From the NCBI GenBank assembly GCA_022560025.1, contig JAFISE010000113.1, positions 40,477-104,476 of the forward strand: a stretch of DNA of 64,000 nt. The letters run 5' to 3'. The stretch is from Stagonosporopsis chrysanthemi (lineage: Eukaryota > Ascomycota > Dothideomycetes > Pleosporales > Didymellaceae). This document shows, in pieces, positions 45,904 to 59,800 of the stretch; position 1 is the first letter of the stretch; every line of letters begins with the position of its first letter. The notes beneath the pieces are model-generated. The model was not told where the DNA came from. It saw only the letters and a list, made by a program, of their open reading frames with translations, and made no database searches. The position numbers and the translations under genes are program-made.

Positions 45904-46016
45904 ATTTGCTAGCCTACTTCTAGCTGATTTACTTACTTTGCTTATAGTAATTCTATACTCTACTAACTCTTTAATATATCTATACTTGTAAGAGATATTA
46001 CTCTAGAAGCTTACTA
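45904..46016 (+). mobile_element. Gypsy gag scrap next to the zinc knuckle
   Basis: About 110 bp match the stretch leading into the zinc knuckle of G1 (about 38,840-38,945) in the plus orientation. It is isolated between the G4 LTR and a foldback element. Confidence 0.6.
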
Positions 46017-46405
46017 CTAGGCTAGTAAATAGGTCTCTTTATTAAGATTTTAAATTTACAATTTCTTAGTTAATTTAAAGCTAATTCTAAAGGTTATTTG
46101 TTTAATTTATAGCTATAATTTAGGCCTATATTTTATGTGTAGAAAGTATATCTAATAGTCTAACAAGAAAAACGTTATTTAATAACCTAGGCTACTAAAA
46201 GATAAGTCTCTATATTTAGCTCTAATCTAAGATATCTAGCTAGATAAAAAACCTAGCTTAGGTTTTTTTATATATAAAAGATAGACCTAAGTTAAAGCTA
46301 TAATTTAAGCTACTAATTATCTAAATTAAGCGTAAGCTTATAAAGATATTATAAATTTTAAGATCTTAATATAGAGATTTATTTGCTAGTCTAGTAAATA
46401 CTATA
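46017..46405. repeat. Foldback element FB2
   Basis: The left end (GGCTAGTAAATAGGTCTCTT) and the inverted right end (TAGCAAATAAATCTCTATAT) pair over at least about 40 bp and more loosely beyond. The terminus type is the same as FB0 and FB1. Confidence 0.5.
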
Positions 46406-46489
46406 GCTAGAGCCTAGCTAGCTTTAGATCTAGCTTATAGAGTTTTTGTACTCTTTTTTAGAAGTAAAATAGCTCTGCTACAGAGCTCT

Positions 46490-46960
46490 AATAAGTCTAA
46501 GCCTAGGCTAGCAAACTAGGTACCTTTATATACTTATAGTCTCTAACTTTAAGTAGGTACAACTCTTTAGATATTTAAGATACAGCTTAGTAATATATTA
46601 CACAATAAAATACACTAAGCTAAAGCTCTAAAAAAAGCTACTACTTGCTTAATATAAGTTAGTTTTAGCTTAGATATATTACTTAGAACCTATAGAGAGT
46701 TTATAGACCTTAGAGTTATATAAAAGTAGAGGTAGTATAAACTATCTAGCTATTCTAGGTAATATAACTGAGCTAAAACTAATCTAAACTAAGTAAATAG
46801 TAGCTTATTTAAAAGCTCTAGCTTAGCGTATTTAATTATGTAATATACTACTAAGCTGTGTCTTAAATATTTAAAGAGTTGTACTTACTTAAATTTAGAG
46901 ACTCTAAGTATATAAAGGTACCTAGTTTGCTAGCTAATCTAAGCCTAAAGCACATAAGTA
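46490..46960. repeat. Foldback element FB1, near-complete palindrome
   Basis: The two halves (about 46490-46715 and 46735-46960) are inverted copies over roughly 220 bp, so a single strand could fold into one long hairpin. Termini carry GGCTAGCAAACTAGGTACC. Differences between arms are mostly C/T or A/G. Confidence 0.75.
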
Positions 46961-46985
46961 CTAATATACTAATTATAGGCCTAGC

Positions 46986-48146
46986 TGTAAGAACAAGCTT
47001 AGTTCTTTAAGCCTACCTTTTACTATCTAATAACTACTTAACTTAGATCTATCTTCTAACTACTTCTTAGTATAGTCTTTTCTAAGCTTCTAAGTATAAG
47101 AAAAGAAGCCTTTACAGAGTTTAGATAGATAGTTTTAAAGTATTCTTTTATACAAGACTTATAAGAATAGAGATCTAGTCTTATAGTTTATCTTAGTACT
47201 ACTATACACTTTATAGTAGATACTTATATAATTTAGACTTCTTTAGTATCTTGTATTATTATATTATACTTTAAAACTTATCTTAGCTAGTAACAGCCTT
47301 ATAATAATATTGCTACAATTTGTTTAGTTATTTGTACAAGCGTAGCTAGAGTATTATACTTAAACTAAACAAGTCTTTAAATTGTCTATTTAATAGTTAG
47401 AATACTAAAGATCTCTTAATAACTAAAGCCTATAGGTTTAGAACTTCCTACAACTTACTACTCTAAGATTAACTTTAGAAAAGCTTTGTTAGATTGCGCT
47501 AAGATAGATACTTAGAGACTATTAATAACCTACTTAATTTAGATATAACCTTAATATTAGGTACTACTACAAGACCTACTACTTAGTCTTAGAACTAATT
47601 AAGAGCTAGACACTTCTAAAGCCTTGTATTAGCACAGCTATCTTCTGCTAATAATAGATCTAATTTAAAGCTATCCTACTACAATCTTTTAAAAGAGATT
47701 GCCTAACTATAGCAAGAACTTGCTTAGTTACGTACTAGTCTTGCTCTAGCAAATTACTCTCTACCTATAATAAAAACACTACTAATAAGTATACTATATT
47801 AATCTACTATAAAGCAGCTATCTAAAGCTAGCTTAGTACTTACAGTATACAAGAAGCTCTTTAAAAAGACCTTTAATATTAAGGTTCTTACTAATAAAAG
47901 TAACTCTATCTTTTAGTAATAGTATGCTTCTATTTAAAACTAACTTAATATTAATACAGACTACTATTAGAGTATATATACCTATATAGCTCTTGTCTAG
48001 AGTTATATATCTAGATTAGCTAAAGAATACTTAGAACCTTAGTACATTTCTAATAATAAGACAGATTATTTTTACACTATAGAAGAGATAATTACACTCT
48101 TTAAAATATACTTTGTTACTAAGAATAAGTAGGCAGAAAACTAAGC
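46986..48146 (+). mobile_element. G3: 5' part of a gypsy element, split by G2
   Basis: The 5' LTR (46986-47264) is followed by about 880 bp of gag-side internal sequence. It stops at TAAGC (48142-48146), where G2 begins. The same TAAGC occurs at 60753-60757, and the gag reading resumes there. Confidence 0.9.
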
Positions 48147-48424
48147 TATAAGAACAAGCCTAGTTCCTTAAGCCTACTTTACACTACTTAACAACTACCT
48201 AACTTAGATCTATCTTCTAACTACTCTTTAGTACAGTCTTCTCTAAGCTTCTAAGTATAAGAAGAGAAGTCTCTACAGAGTTTAGATAGATAGTTTTAAA
48301 GTATTCTTTTGTACAAAACCTATAGAAATAGAGATCTAGTCTTATAGTTTATCTTAGTGCTCTTATACACCTTGTAGCAGATACCTATATAATTTAGACT
48401 CTTCTAGTATCTTGTATTGTTATA
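48147..48424 (+). repeat. G2 5' LTR (278 bp)
   Basis: Same length and pattern as the other family LTRs. The first bases are TATAAGAAC, where TG has become TA. Confidence 0.92.
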
Positions 48425-48457
48425 TTATACTTTAAAACTTGTCTTAGCTAGTAACAG

Positions 48458-48649
48458 TATAACAGTTATAAGAAGCAGATTACGTGTTAGTAGTCTAGTA
48501 TTGCTTCTTTATTCTATAGAGTATTTTTTACTTTAGCTGTATTACAGATACGTTATGTAAATAGACTTAACTGCTACTTTATACAGAGTAGAAAAAAACA
48601 ACATAATAACAAAATAGTAGAATATATAAAATTGTATTTAACTGCAACA
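48458..48649 (+). repeat. Copia 5' LTR (192 bp)
   Basis: It begins TATAACAGTTATAAG and ends ACTGCAACA. It differs from the 3' LTR mainly by C/T and G/A changes. Confidence 0.92.
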
Positions 48650-49309
48650 GTTATAAGCTTAGATTGCGACTAGAAAGCTTACTTACTTACAATAACTAAT
48701 TAGCACCTACAATTAAGATTAACGATTGATTATACAGTACAGAGCTGCTAACCTACTAATATATTATTAACAATAACTACAGAATTAGACTCTATAGTTA
48801 CCTAAGTAACTGTTGTCTTTAATTAAGCTAATAACTAGTATAAGTAGCTGTTTATTTAAAAGGATACTACACAGAAGCATAAGCTCTAGTAGTACGTAGA
48901 CTCTGCTACAAAGGTAGCAGACTTGCTTACGTTAATAGTACTATTAGAACCTTAACTTAATAATTATAACAATAACGCTATGTTAATTACTTACCTTACT
49001 ACTATACAGCAGAAGCTCTATTAGTAAGAGTATAAGTAATAAGAGCAAAAGGACATTAAGTTTAAGTATTAGAAGAAGGCTCTTGCTAAGTTTAACTCTA
49101 AGATTAGCAAGACAATTGCTACAAAGCACCTTTACTTAATTAAGAACAAAGACACACTATACAAGCAACTAATAACGCTTAAGAAGTACTTTATACTGTT
49201 TAACGCAATACAATAACGCAATCTAATTATATAATATAAAGCTTTCTAGACACTGCTGTACAGTAAGAAGATTAAAGAATAGCTACACTCTTAGGTAGAG
49301 ATTACTAAC

Positions 49310-49507
49310 ATGTGCATCTCTGCAGAGGTTCTTAAGATAATAAGATTAAGGGCACAAGAAGACTTCTTTATTGCTTGCAGAATAATTAACTCTAAGTATA
49401 GTATGTTAGGCCTGCAAGCCCTAATTAACTTAGAAGACGCTAGCACTGCTATCCTATTAGTAGAAGACTATATTAGCAAATTTACTACCTACCTTAAGTA
49501 TGTGTAA
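49310..49507 (+). pseudogene. Copia Gag remnant
   Basis: A surviving open stretch of 65 codons (MCISAEVLKIIRLRAQEDFF...) lies about 660 bp after the 5' LTR, the position of Gag. It has stops on both sides in the wider frame and is not a gene by itself. Confidence 0.6.
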
Positions 49508-52429
49508 CTGCTGTTAACAGGACTTAGCTTAATAGCAGCAGAGCTCGACGTTACAAAGTCTTAGCAGCAGAGCAAGGATAGTAACAAGACTAAGCCTTAA
49601 TACCTATGTAGCCTAAAACATTACTAGGTTAACTGCTAGTTGATTAATATAGAGCACTTACAAAGGCTAAAGGCTTACACTAATGCAATTAGCTAAAAGA
49701 AGCTTGACGCTGCCTTAGCTGCTAACAACAACTTAAGAGACAAGATTAACAAGGCGCTTAATAAGTAGTGTGTAAAGCAGCAATAGAATAAAAAGAGCAT
49801 TACTATAGATAATAGCAACTGTCTTACTAGACTTACAGCTAATACTATACAGTATATAACTTAGGATTAAGAGCTGCGTGCTTAAAACAAAGAGTAATTT
49901 AAGACTATAACAGCTTGTAATAATTAAATTAAAGTAATAACAATTACAGACAATAACCTAAAGCTAAAAAGCAACCTCTATATAGTAGTAAGTATAGAAG
50001 AAGATATTAACAAGCTTAGCAACTAATAGATTCTTAACCTTAGCTCTAACACTTATGTAATTAATACTAAGAAATAAAAAAAATAAATAAAAGAGTATAA
50101 CACTGTAGCTATAGACTTTATTAGAGCTAAAATAGAACGCATTTAGATTACAGCCTAGAGAAGTATAGAGCTTATAGCAAACACACTTACAAGTATATAA
50201 TTGCTAAGACTTACTTACGTTGCATATATTAAAGAATTTATTACTAGCTTAATTAGTTTAGCTTGCTACAGGAAGCTAGACATACACTTTGATTTAGGAC
50301 ATAATCTTCTTTATAAGAGCAATCTAGGATTAGTTCTTGCGTACCTAGAGTATAACAGAGGACACTAGCTAGTAGACGCTAAAGTCTTATACTAACTAAA
50401 GCTAATTATTCTATTATTATTTAGCACTACCTACTAACCTTTAAAAGCACTGCGACTAGATTAAACAGTTGATGCTTAGACAGCTTACTAGATATAGAGT
50501 TATCTTAGCAAGAAAGTAATTAAAAAGCTTATATTAAACGTTAATAGAATTGTCTTTAAAGGAGACACTAACAGCTTCTGTACTATTTATACAGAGTTAA
50601 AATTAACAAAGCAGATCTCTTAACAATAAAAAGAAGATTAAGCTTAAAAGCTCTTTTATTAAATCTTAGTTAATGTTATTTAATTAGTACCTTAAGGAGA
50701 AGCCTGCCTAAATAGTAATTAATAGGCTAGACACTCTATTAATCAATACTTAAAGTAGCACAAAGTATCTACTTTCTCTTATTAATTAAAGCCTTTTCTA
50801 AGCTAATAGATTATCTAAGATATATAAAGTATACAGCAAGTCTTTAACTGTAATATTACAGTAATTAAGACAGACAACAAGCGTAGATACAAGACATTAC
50901 TAAACTTCTTAGAAGAACTTTGTAAAGACGTTAGTATTTAATATAAGCTACAAGCAGAGTACATAGAAGAATAGAACAGACTAGCAGAAAGAGTAAGATT
51001 GCTGCTTGTTACTTAATCTAGAGCTATAAGGATCTAAGCAAGACTGCTAAAGTCTTTAGCTTATAAGCTAATCTAAACAGCAGTATATATCTTTAATTAG
51101 ATACTAACTAAAGCGCTATAATAGAAGACACTGTATAAAGTTGTATAAAAAATAAAGCTAAAGGTTTAACACATGCAACTAATAGGCTGTTAAGCATACG
51201 CTCTTAACTAGTTACTTAAGCGTAGAGACAAGCTTAAATTAAGAGTACTTATTAGCTACCTTGTTAGCTACAACTCTACTAATATCTTTAGGATCTAGCT
51301 GCCTACAAAGAACTAGGTTATATGTATACAAGATGTTATTTTTAAACTTACAAAGTTCTACAAAGGCTTATAAGACTACGCTTAAGAATTAGTAATTAAA
51401 AAGGTTATTAAGCTTCTTATATTTCCTAAGGAGTTTAAATCTAATAATATAGCAATAGAAGACCTTTTAACAACTTAACAACGCTGTTAGCAACAAACTA
51501 TACAAGCATCTAAGCTTGCAGAGTCTTAGATAGGGGGTAAGGTAACAGAACAAGATAAAGAGCAGCCTAACACAGGATTGCTAACTCTAGACACCTTAAT
51601 TTAAAATTAACAAGATAATTCTCTGCTCTTAGAATTAGTACTAGAGCAATACACTCTAAATAAGCAGTTAGCTTAGGAACAATAATACAACGTTAAGTAA
51701 AGATCTTAAGATCTATTAGCAACACAGATTAAAGGCTACATACTTAATAGATATAAGAACAATACTCTAAGACATTAAAACTTTGATTTTAGCACAGACA
51801 ATATTATTAAAGGCTTACAACATACACAACAAAATGCTAGTCTCTAGAAACTAAAGAGATAGTACTCTTATACTGTCTCTTACAGAAGATTAGTTAACAA
51901 CTACCTTAAAGCCTTTTTAACTGCCTTAAAGACTAAGTTAACTACAAAGATACACTGTATACAGGTGCTAAGAGCTCTGTAATTATACTAAGAGCTTAAT
52001 TCTTATTAGTTTAGAGAGTAGTTTTAACAAGCTACTTAGAGAGAGTATTGCAAGATCTAGAGCAAAGGCTGCTTTGCTAAAATAACACAAATAGCAGAGA
52101 CTGCTAATACAGAGGTTTTACTCCTAATATAGGTATTTATATATAAGTTTAATAAGAACAGCTACCTTTATTAATTTAAGGCATAACTTGTTATCTATAG
52201 CAACTTACAACAGCTATATAGAGACACCTACGCTGCTATACTAGCTGCTTAAATATTTTAAGCACTTATTATAATAGCTAATTAATTTAGATTAGAGCTA
52301 CTTTAGTACAACGTTCTAAATACATTTCTTAATGCTATACTTAACTAAAAGCTATATATAGAGACACTAGCTAGTTTTAAAAAGAATAGAAAGCTGCTAC
52401 AGGTGCTAAGAGCTCTGTATAGACTAAAG

Positions 52430-53520
52430 GAATTACTGCTCTTGTAGTACAAAGACTTAAGAGAGATATTAAAGTCTCTAGGCTTAACACCTATACTAGG
52501 ATTTCTATACGTCTATATTAACAGCTAGTTAATCCTATTTGTCTATATTAACAATATTGTTATAGCTTTCTACCTATTAAATAAGCACCTGCACTAAGAC
52601 TTTAAAGAGAAACTTAATAAGTATTATAGCCTAAAATACCTTAGAGAACTTAAGTAGTTCTTAGGCATACACGTTGTTTAAGATACTAAAGCACGCACAA
52701 TTTACTTAGTATAAGACGCCTATATTAACAAAGTTGCTGCAAAGTATAATATTCTGTCTGTTAGCTGCTCTTTAGAGGTGCCTATACTAGTAAATTACCT
52801 AGAACAATCCCTTAAAGAGCTAAACAAAGCTTAAACAAAGACCTATTAAGAGCTTGTAAGCTACCTTGCCTACCTAACACAGTATACACAACCTAATCTA
52901 GCTTGTGCTTATATTATCTACGCTTTACATTTAACTAATCCTAGCTAAGTACATATTAAATTAATTTAGAAGGTGTAGCGTTACATCCTTAAGACAAAGT
53001 ACTAAGCTCTGCAGGCTTAAGCTGTTAACAAAGCAAAGATATAAGAGTACCTTACTACACTATAGAACTATTACAATCTTATCTTCTTTAGAGTATCTAA
53101 TACGTCCTTTGCTAACAACGTTAAGACACGTTAAAGCTCTTAGGGATACGTATTTTAGCTCTTTAGTATAACTGTTAACTAGAAGTTAACGCTCTAACGC
53201 ACAGTTACAAAATCTATAACTAAAGCAGAGCTGCTTACTCTATTACTTGCTAGATTAGAGATAGAAGAGTAGTACTGTCTATTTAAAGGACTGTCTTTAA
53301 AGCTTAACTAGATACTAATTATTTAGTGTAATAATTAACAAACTGTAGGCATAGTTACAAAGGAGCAGGACAAGCTTAGTACTAAGCTTAAACATGTTAA
53401 TATCTATTAGAACTAGATTTGCTAGGAAGTTAAGGGGAATTGCCTTTATGTACACTAGAAGCTAACAAACTAGATACTAGCTAACAGCATAATAAAGATC
53501 CTTCTACAATAGAAGCACGC
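52430..53520 (+). pseudogene. Copia reverse transcriptase / RNase H remnant
   Basis: The core box reads FVYINNIVIA near 52538-52567, where active copia enzymes have YVDD; both Asp-to-Asn changes are G-to-A. Downstream are ELKQFLGIHVVQDTK and VSYLAYLTQYTQPNLA-like segments with TAG/TAA at Gln sites, then an RNase H-like end. Not functional. Confidence 0.8.
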
Positions 53521-53635
53521 TAAATTTATATAGTAACTTTACCTAAACAATATTTGTTTAAAGGTTTATAAGATAGATAATAATACTTAAGAGGTTTATC
53601 TTTATATTATTAATTAACTATAAGATAAAAGAGTG

Positions 53636-53827
53636 TATAACAGTTATAAGAAGCAGATTATATATTAGTAGTCTAGTATTACTTCTTTATTTTATAGAGT
53701 ATCTCTTGCCTTAGCTGTATTACAGATATATTATATAAATAAACCTAACTGCTGCTTTGTACAGAGTAGAAAAGAACAACACAACAACAGAATAGTAGAA
53801 TATATAAAATTGTATTTAACTGCAATA
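53636..53827 (+). repeat. Copia 3' LTR (192 bp)
   Basis: It begins TATAACAGTTATAAG and ends TGCAATA, followed by AATAG of the target duplication. Confidence 0.92.
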
Positions 53828-53832
53828 AATAG

Positions 53833-56800
53833 CTTTATAATAATATTACTATAGTTTATTTAGTTATTTATATAAGTGCAGCTAAGGTATTATGCTTAAA
53901 CTAAACAAGTCCTTAAATTATTTATATAATAGTTAAGATACTAGAGATCTCTTAATAACTAAAGCCTATAGGTTTAGAACTTCTTACAACTTACTACTCT
54001 AGGATTAACTTTAGAAAAGCTGTGTTAGATTGCGCTAAGATAGACACTTAGAGACTATTAATAACCTACCTAATTTAGATACAACTCTAATGTTAGGCAC
54101 TACTACAGGACCTACTACTTAGTCCTAGAACTAATTAAGGGCTAGACGCCTTTAGGGCCCTGTATTAGCACAACTGTCCCCTGCTAATAATAGATCTAAT
54201 TTAAAGCTATCCTACTACAATCCCTTAAAAGAGATAGCTTAACTATAGCAGGAACTTGCTTAGTTGTGTGCTAGCCTTGCTCTAGCAGATTGCCCCCTAC
54301 TTATAATAGAAACACTACTAATAAGTGTACTATATTAATCTACTATAAGGCAGCTATCTAAAGCTAGCTTAGTACTTATAGTACGCAAGAAGCTCTCTAA
54401 AAAGACCCCTAATATTAAGGTTCTTACTAATAGAAGTAACTCTACCTTTTAGTAATAGCGTGCCTTTATTTAAGACTAACTTAATATTAATACAGACTAC
54501 TATTAGAGTGTATATACACATATAGCTCTTGTCTAAGGTTATATATCTAGATTAGCTAAAGAATACTTAGAACCTTAGTACCTCTTTAACAATAAGACAG
54601 ATTGTTTTTACACTATAGAAGAGATAATTACGCTCTTTAAGATATACTTTGTTACTAAGAACAAGCAGGCAGAAAGCTAAGCAGCCTTTAATTAACTCTA
54701 AATAGAGAAATTAGAAGCTTTCCCTGCTTTTAAGAGCTGCTTTCTTAGTGCAGCTATTAAAAGAAAGGTACTCTAATTAGAATAGTTTTACTACATATAG
54801 ACTAAGATCTCTCTAAGTATTTAAGTACTTAATCTAGGCTTTAAGTAGTAATAGTATAATTCTTTCTCTTAAATAGTAGAATACCTAACTGCTTACAATA
54901 TAAAAAAGAAGAATAACTCTACTATACTAACTTATACTGTTTTGCAACCCCTAAGATTAATAAGAACACCTTAGTTAGATATAAAACAAAGTTCTGTTAC
55001 AATAGGTTAATAAGATTACTTTTTTTTTAGCTAATCTACTTACTTTGCCTAGAGTACTCTTGTACTCTGCTAACCTTCTAACACACTTACACCTAAAAAG
55101 GATATAACTTAAAGAGCTTGCTACAACTATAGGAAGCTAGAACACTTTACTAAAGATTGCATAGTACTCTGTGTGCGCAAAATTAAGGTAGAACAAGAAG
55201 ACTTTGTTAATACTAAAGAAGACTTTAATAAGACCTATATAACTCTTATAGGAAATAGTACTGCCTAAGAAGATTACTTTACCTAGATTTAAACTAATAT
55301 TATCTATCTAATCTCTTACTATCTTATTTATTTAGCAGTCTTTATTTTTTTACCTCTACTATTCTTTGTAACTAAGGGCTTAGTATTTAACTCTGCTTCT
55401 TAGTTAATACTAGTACCTAAGAATTTTTGTTTTTAAACTCTAATATTGTATATTCTATCTCTACTTTACTTTATAAACCTATCTAAAAGCTACTCTTCTT
55501 AGTCTAGGTTAAAGGTTTTTAAGATTAAATTACCTTCTCTGTAACCTAGTATATATAGTTATACCTTATAGTTAATAGCTAAAAGGTATATAACTGCCTT
55601 TTTATTATTATAGACCTTAGATTGCAGGATTGTATTATTAGAATTAAATAGCTTAAGTGCTTTAAGCTGCAACTTAATATAGATAGGTCTTAGTTAATAT
55701 AGCCTGCTAAATACTCTTAATTATATAATCCTGTGCTACCCTTATTAATAACTTTACAACAACCTCTTAGAAAAGGCAAAGCCTAACAAGATATAGAGCA
55801 ATAAGATACTTTATAAAAACAAGATAAGTATTAGTAATAACACAGCCTTAGTACTACTGTTTAATATATAAAAAGTATATTAAGGTTGCTTAAGTTTTGT
55901 TTACAACTTTTAATACTACCTAACAAAGTAGTAAACACTTCTGTAACTAGTCTAACTAAGGTTGCTACTATTACTGTGCTCTTAGCTAACACTTTCTACT
56001 TCTTAATAAAGAAACTGTAAAACAAGTTCTTTACAACTAATTTGTATAAGATTACTTATATTATAAAAGAGAAGTGTAACTAAGATAACTCTAAAAACGC
56101 CTAACTAATCTAGAAATACTTACTAGCCTAGTACTCTTAGTATACTAATATATTTAGTAAAACAAAAGCTAAAAGCCTTTTAGATTACTGCCTTTATAAC
56201 TACAAGATTGTTCTAGAAGAACCTTTGCCTAACTACTATTCTTTCTTGTACAAACAGAACTTTAAAGAACTTAAAGTAACTAAGAAGTTTATATAAGATT
56301 AACTCTAATATAGTTAGATTAAATACAGCTAAAGTCTATTTATATTACTAGTGCTATGCGTATAAAAGCTAAATAGAAGCCTGCATATCTATATAAACTA
56401 TTGTAAATTAAACAATTTAACTTATAAAGACTTTTATCTAATACTATGCATAGATAAGCTGCTTGCCTAACTATCTAAGGCAAAGATATTTACAAAGTTA
56501 GACATTTAATTAGCTTTTAACTAAATCTATATAGATCTTGCTTCTAAAGAGTATACTATATTCTAGACGTGTTACAGTATATACAAGTGCAAAGTCTTAC
56601 TATTTAGTTTATGTAATAGCCCTGCTACGTACTAATACTATATAAACAACGTTCTAATTAACTACTTAGATAACTTCTATATTGCTTACTTAGACAATAT
56701 TCTTATCTACTCTAAAAATACTTAGACTTACTAGACACATATTAAAAAGGTTCTAGAACGTCTTTGCTCTGTAGGCCTACAAGTTAATATTAAGAAAAGT

Positions 56801-59230
56801 AAATTCTATATAACTTATACTTAGTACCTTAGGTATATCTTTATAAATAAAGGTATTAAGGTAGATTCTAAGAAGGTATAAGTTTTAGCAGACTAGAAGC
56901 TACCTTTAACTGTAACAGGTGTAAAATTATTCCTAGGCTTTACTAGTTTCTATTAACAATTTATACCTAAGTTTTCTTAAGTAGCAAAAGCTTTAATTAT
57001 GTTGCAGAGTCTGTTAAATACCTTTAAATAGACTCTAGACTGCTAGGCTAGCTTTAAAAAGCTTAAACAGAGCCTGTTAGCTATTCTAACTCTGTGCTAC
57101 TTTAACCTAGACCTTAAAACAAAGCTTAAGACTAACATATTAGATAGAGTAGTAGCTAGCGTTATATCTTAGAAACACGCAGACAACTGCTAGTACCTTA
57201 TAGTATTCTACAGCTATTCTTTATTAAGTTTAGAGCTTAACTAGGAAATCTATAACAAAGAGCTCTTTGCTATCTTCTAGGCCTTTAACAAGTAAAGAGC
57301 TAAGCTAATATCTATACTAAATTAGATCTGTGTCTACTCTAACTACTGTTCTCTAGAATATTTTATAACTACTAAAGTCTTAAATACCTAACAAGCTAGG
57401 TAAGCAGAAGCACTTGCTCTGTTTAACTTTTAAATTAAGTACACTCTAGAGAAGAATAACAAGAAAGCTAATATCTTTAGTTAAAGAGAGCAAGACCTAG
57501 CTAACCTTAAGATAGCTTAAGAAGATAATTACTCTTAAGTAATTTTAAGTCCTTAACAACTTTACAACTGTATTAACTCTAATCTTACCTAAGTCTATCT
57601 TTTGTATTTTTTAGTACACGCTATCTATACTTTACAGCTAGAAATATAGTTAGACTCTTTAGAACTAATTAAAGCTGTGCTGTAACACAATTGCTAGGCC
57701 TTTAAGAAAGAGCAAAAATCTCTAGCTCTTAGTTATTAGATCTATAATAGTCTGCTCTTATATTAAGATTAGTTGTATATAGCCTTAGACTCTTTGTTGT
57801 GCACACGCTTTATCTAAGAAGCTTATAACTAAGTATCTACTGCTTACCTAAGTGTAAAGAAAACCTACTAGCTACTGTCTTAATAGTATTACTAGCAAGG
57901 TATAGGCACTAGCTGTAAACAATATATATAAAATTATATTTTTTATTACTATAGTTATCTAAAACAAACCTAACTTTGTAAGTATCTTTACTTGTTGCCT
58001 ATCCCTAATTAACCTATATAGCACCTATATATAGATTTTAAAGATTTTCTAAAGGACAAAGCTAGATATAATTAAATACTTATTATTATTAACTGTTTAA
58101 TAAAGCAGGCAATTACTATCCTGTGCTACAAGACTATAACTATATAAGAAATAGCTTCCTTGTTTATTTAATAAGTCTATTATTTTAGTTATACTTCTAA
58201 ATTAATAGTATCTAATTATAGACCCTAGTTTGTGTCTTGTTTCTAGTTTAAGTTCTGTTAGATTATTAGCATTAAAGTTAAGCTTTTTACTACTTACTAT
58301 AAAGAAACTAATAGCTAAACAGAGATTATAAATAAGTATATTAACTAGCAGCTATAACTATTTGTAATGTACTATTAAGATAACTAGTCTAAATTACTGC
58401 TGCTTATTAACTATGCACAGCTTACCTTACTTTATTCTAGTATTAGAATAACTTTCTATTAAGTATTGTTTAGAAGCAAACCTAGACAAAGCTAGTAGTA
58501 GAATAGACTTAATACAGATACAACCCCTTATAACAACTTAAACTACTAAAATGCACTTACTTTAGCAACCTATATGCACTAAGCTTAGAAGGTAGCTAAG
58601 AAGAATATAGAAAAGGCGCAGCTGCAAATAAGAGCTACTAAGGATAAGTACTGCAGTCTAGTTAACTAGGTAGTAGGTAATAAGGTATACTTATTAACTA
58701 AGAACTTAGCTGTTAAGTATCTTAGCTAAAAGCTATCTAACCTATAGAAAGGTCTGTTTAAAGTTTTTAAGCAAGTTAGTTATTTATAGTATTTAAAACT
58801 TCTTTCTAGTTTACAAATTTACAATATCTTTACTCTAGATATACTCTACAAAGACCTAGCAGACCTTCTGCCTAGATAGAAAGCTCTAAAACCTTTAGGT
58901 ATCTTAATTTAAAAAGTTAAAGAATAGGAAGTACACAAGATACTTACAAGTAAGCTAGTCTAACAATACTTAAAGTACTGTGTAAGTTAGCTAGAATACA
59001 ACCTTAACTCTACTTAGTACCTAGTAGAAAACTTTAAAAATGCTCTTTACAAGCTAAGAGCGTTTTATAATAAGTATCTGCAATTACTAGGTCTTTTAAA
59101 GTAGTTACTAAATTAGATTAAATTCTAAGAAGAAAACAGCTAGTAATAGTTTAAGTAAGCACGTTATAAATTTAAAAGATAAAGAAAATCTAGACTACTC
59201 TAAATACTTACTAACCTAGCTAAGTAATAA
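53833..59230 (+). pseudogene. Gag-Pol remnant of G2
   Basis: It is collinear with G1 from the 5' internal region to the end of integrase. Zinc knuckle, reverse transcriptase and integrase segments are at the expected spacing. Many Gln sites are TAA or TAG, some at positions different from G1, so the two copies were mutated independently after copying. Confidence 0.82.
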
Positions 59231-59239
59231 AAGAAAACA

Positions 59240-59800
59240 TCTACTCTACTGTATATGTAGTAATTAAGCTAAAGCCTTACTAATGTTGCTTATCTCTTCT
59301 GCATCTACTAAGAGAGTATCTAAATTAGCTAATGCCTTTTTAAGTACTAACTTCTTTAAGCTCTTGCCTCTAGCGCTCTGTTATAGAGCTTTAACTACTA
59401 AAGCCTACAGAGATACTACTGCCTGCCTAAGCTCTGCTACCTTATCTTGCAAGGACTTTACCTGCGCAGTAAGTACTCTTATTGCCTCTACTAAGGCCTA
59501 ATTAGTAACAAGCTAGACGTAGTACTAATAGAGTAACATGTTAGCAGCTAACACCTCTTTAAGCTGTGTAGTTGCTACCTGCACTATACTTGCTAAGATA
59601 TAAGCTAACTAATAGAAGTTATTCTAAGCAGTCTTATAAATAGCCTGTGCAGCTGTTACCTCTAGCTCCTTTAACTTTCTACTTTTCTCTGCTATAGCTT
59701 CTTTTTACGTAACAAGGTTGCTCTAAAAAGTATTGTACTTAGGTCTAATATAAATTAGCACTTATTTAAAAGTTAGCCTAAAGACTAATAAAAAAAAAGT
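59240..59800 (-). pseudogene. Antisense frame remnant in G2
   Basis: Same region as the antisense frame of G1 (43085-43640). The plus strand here has a 72-codon open frame (59283-59501) that is also open in G1 and G4, so which strand once coded is not settled by this copy alone. Confidence 0.5.

Larger units (their letters stand above)
48458..53827 (+). mobile_element. RIP-mutated Ty1/copia retrotransposon nested in G2
   Basis: The 5370-bp element has 192-bp LTRs at 48458-48649 and 53636-53827. Its target duplication is AACAG (48453-48457) and AATAG (53828-53832), the right copy altered by one C-to-T. The last third reads as a copia-type reverse transcriptase followed by RNase H, without integrase after them, the order of Ty1/copia. 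Stops are abundant. Confidence 0.92.
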
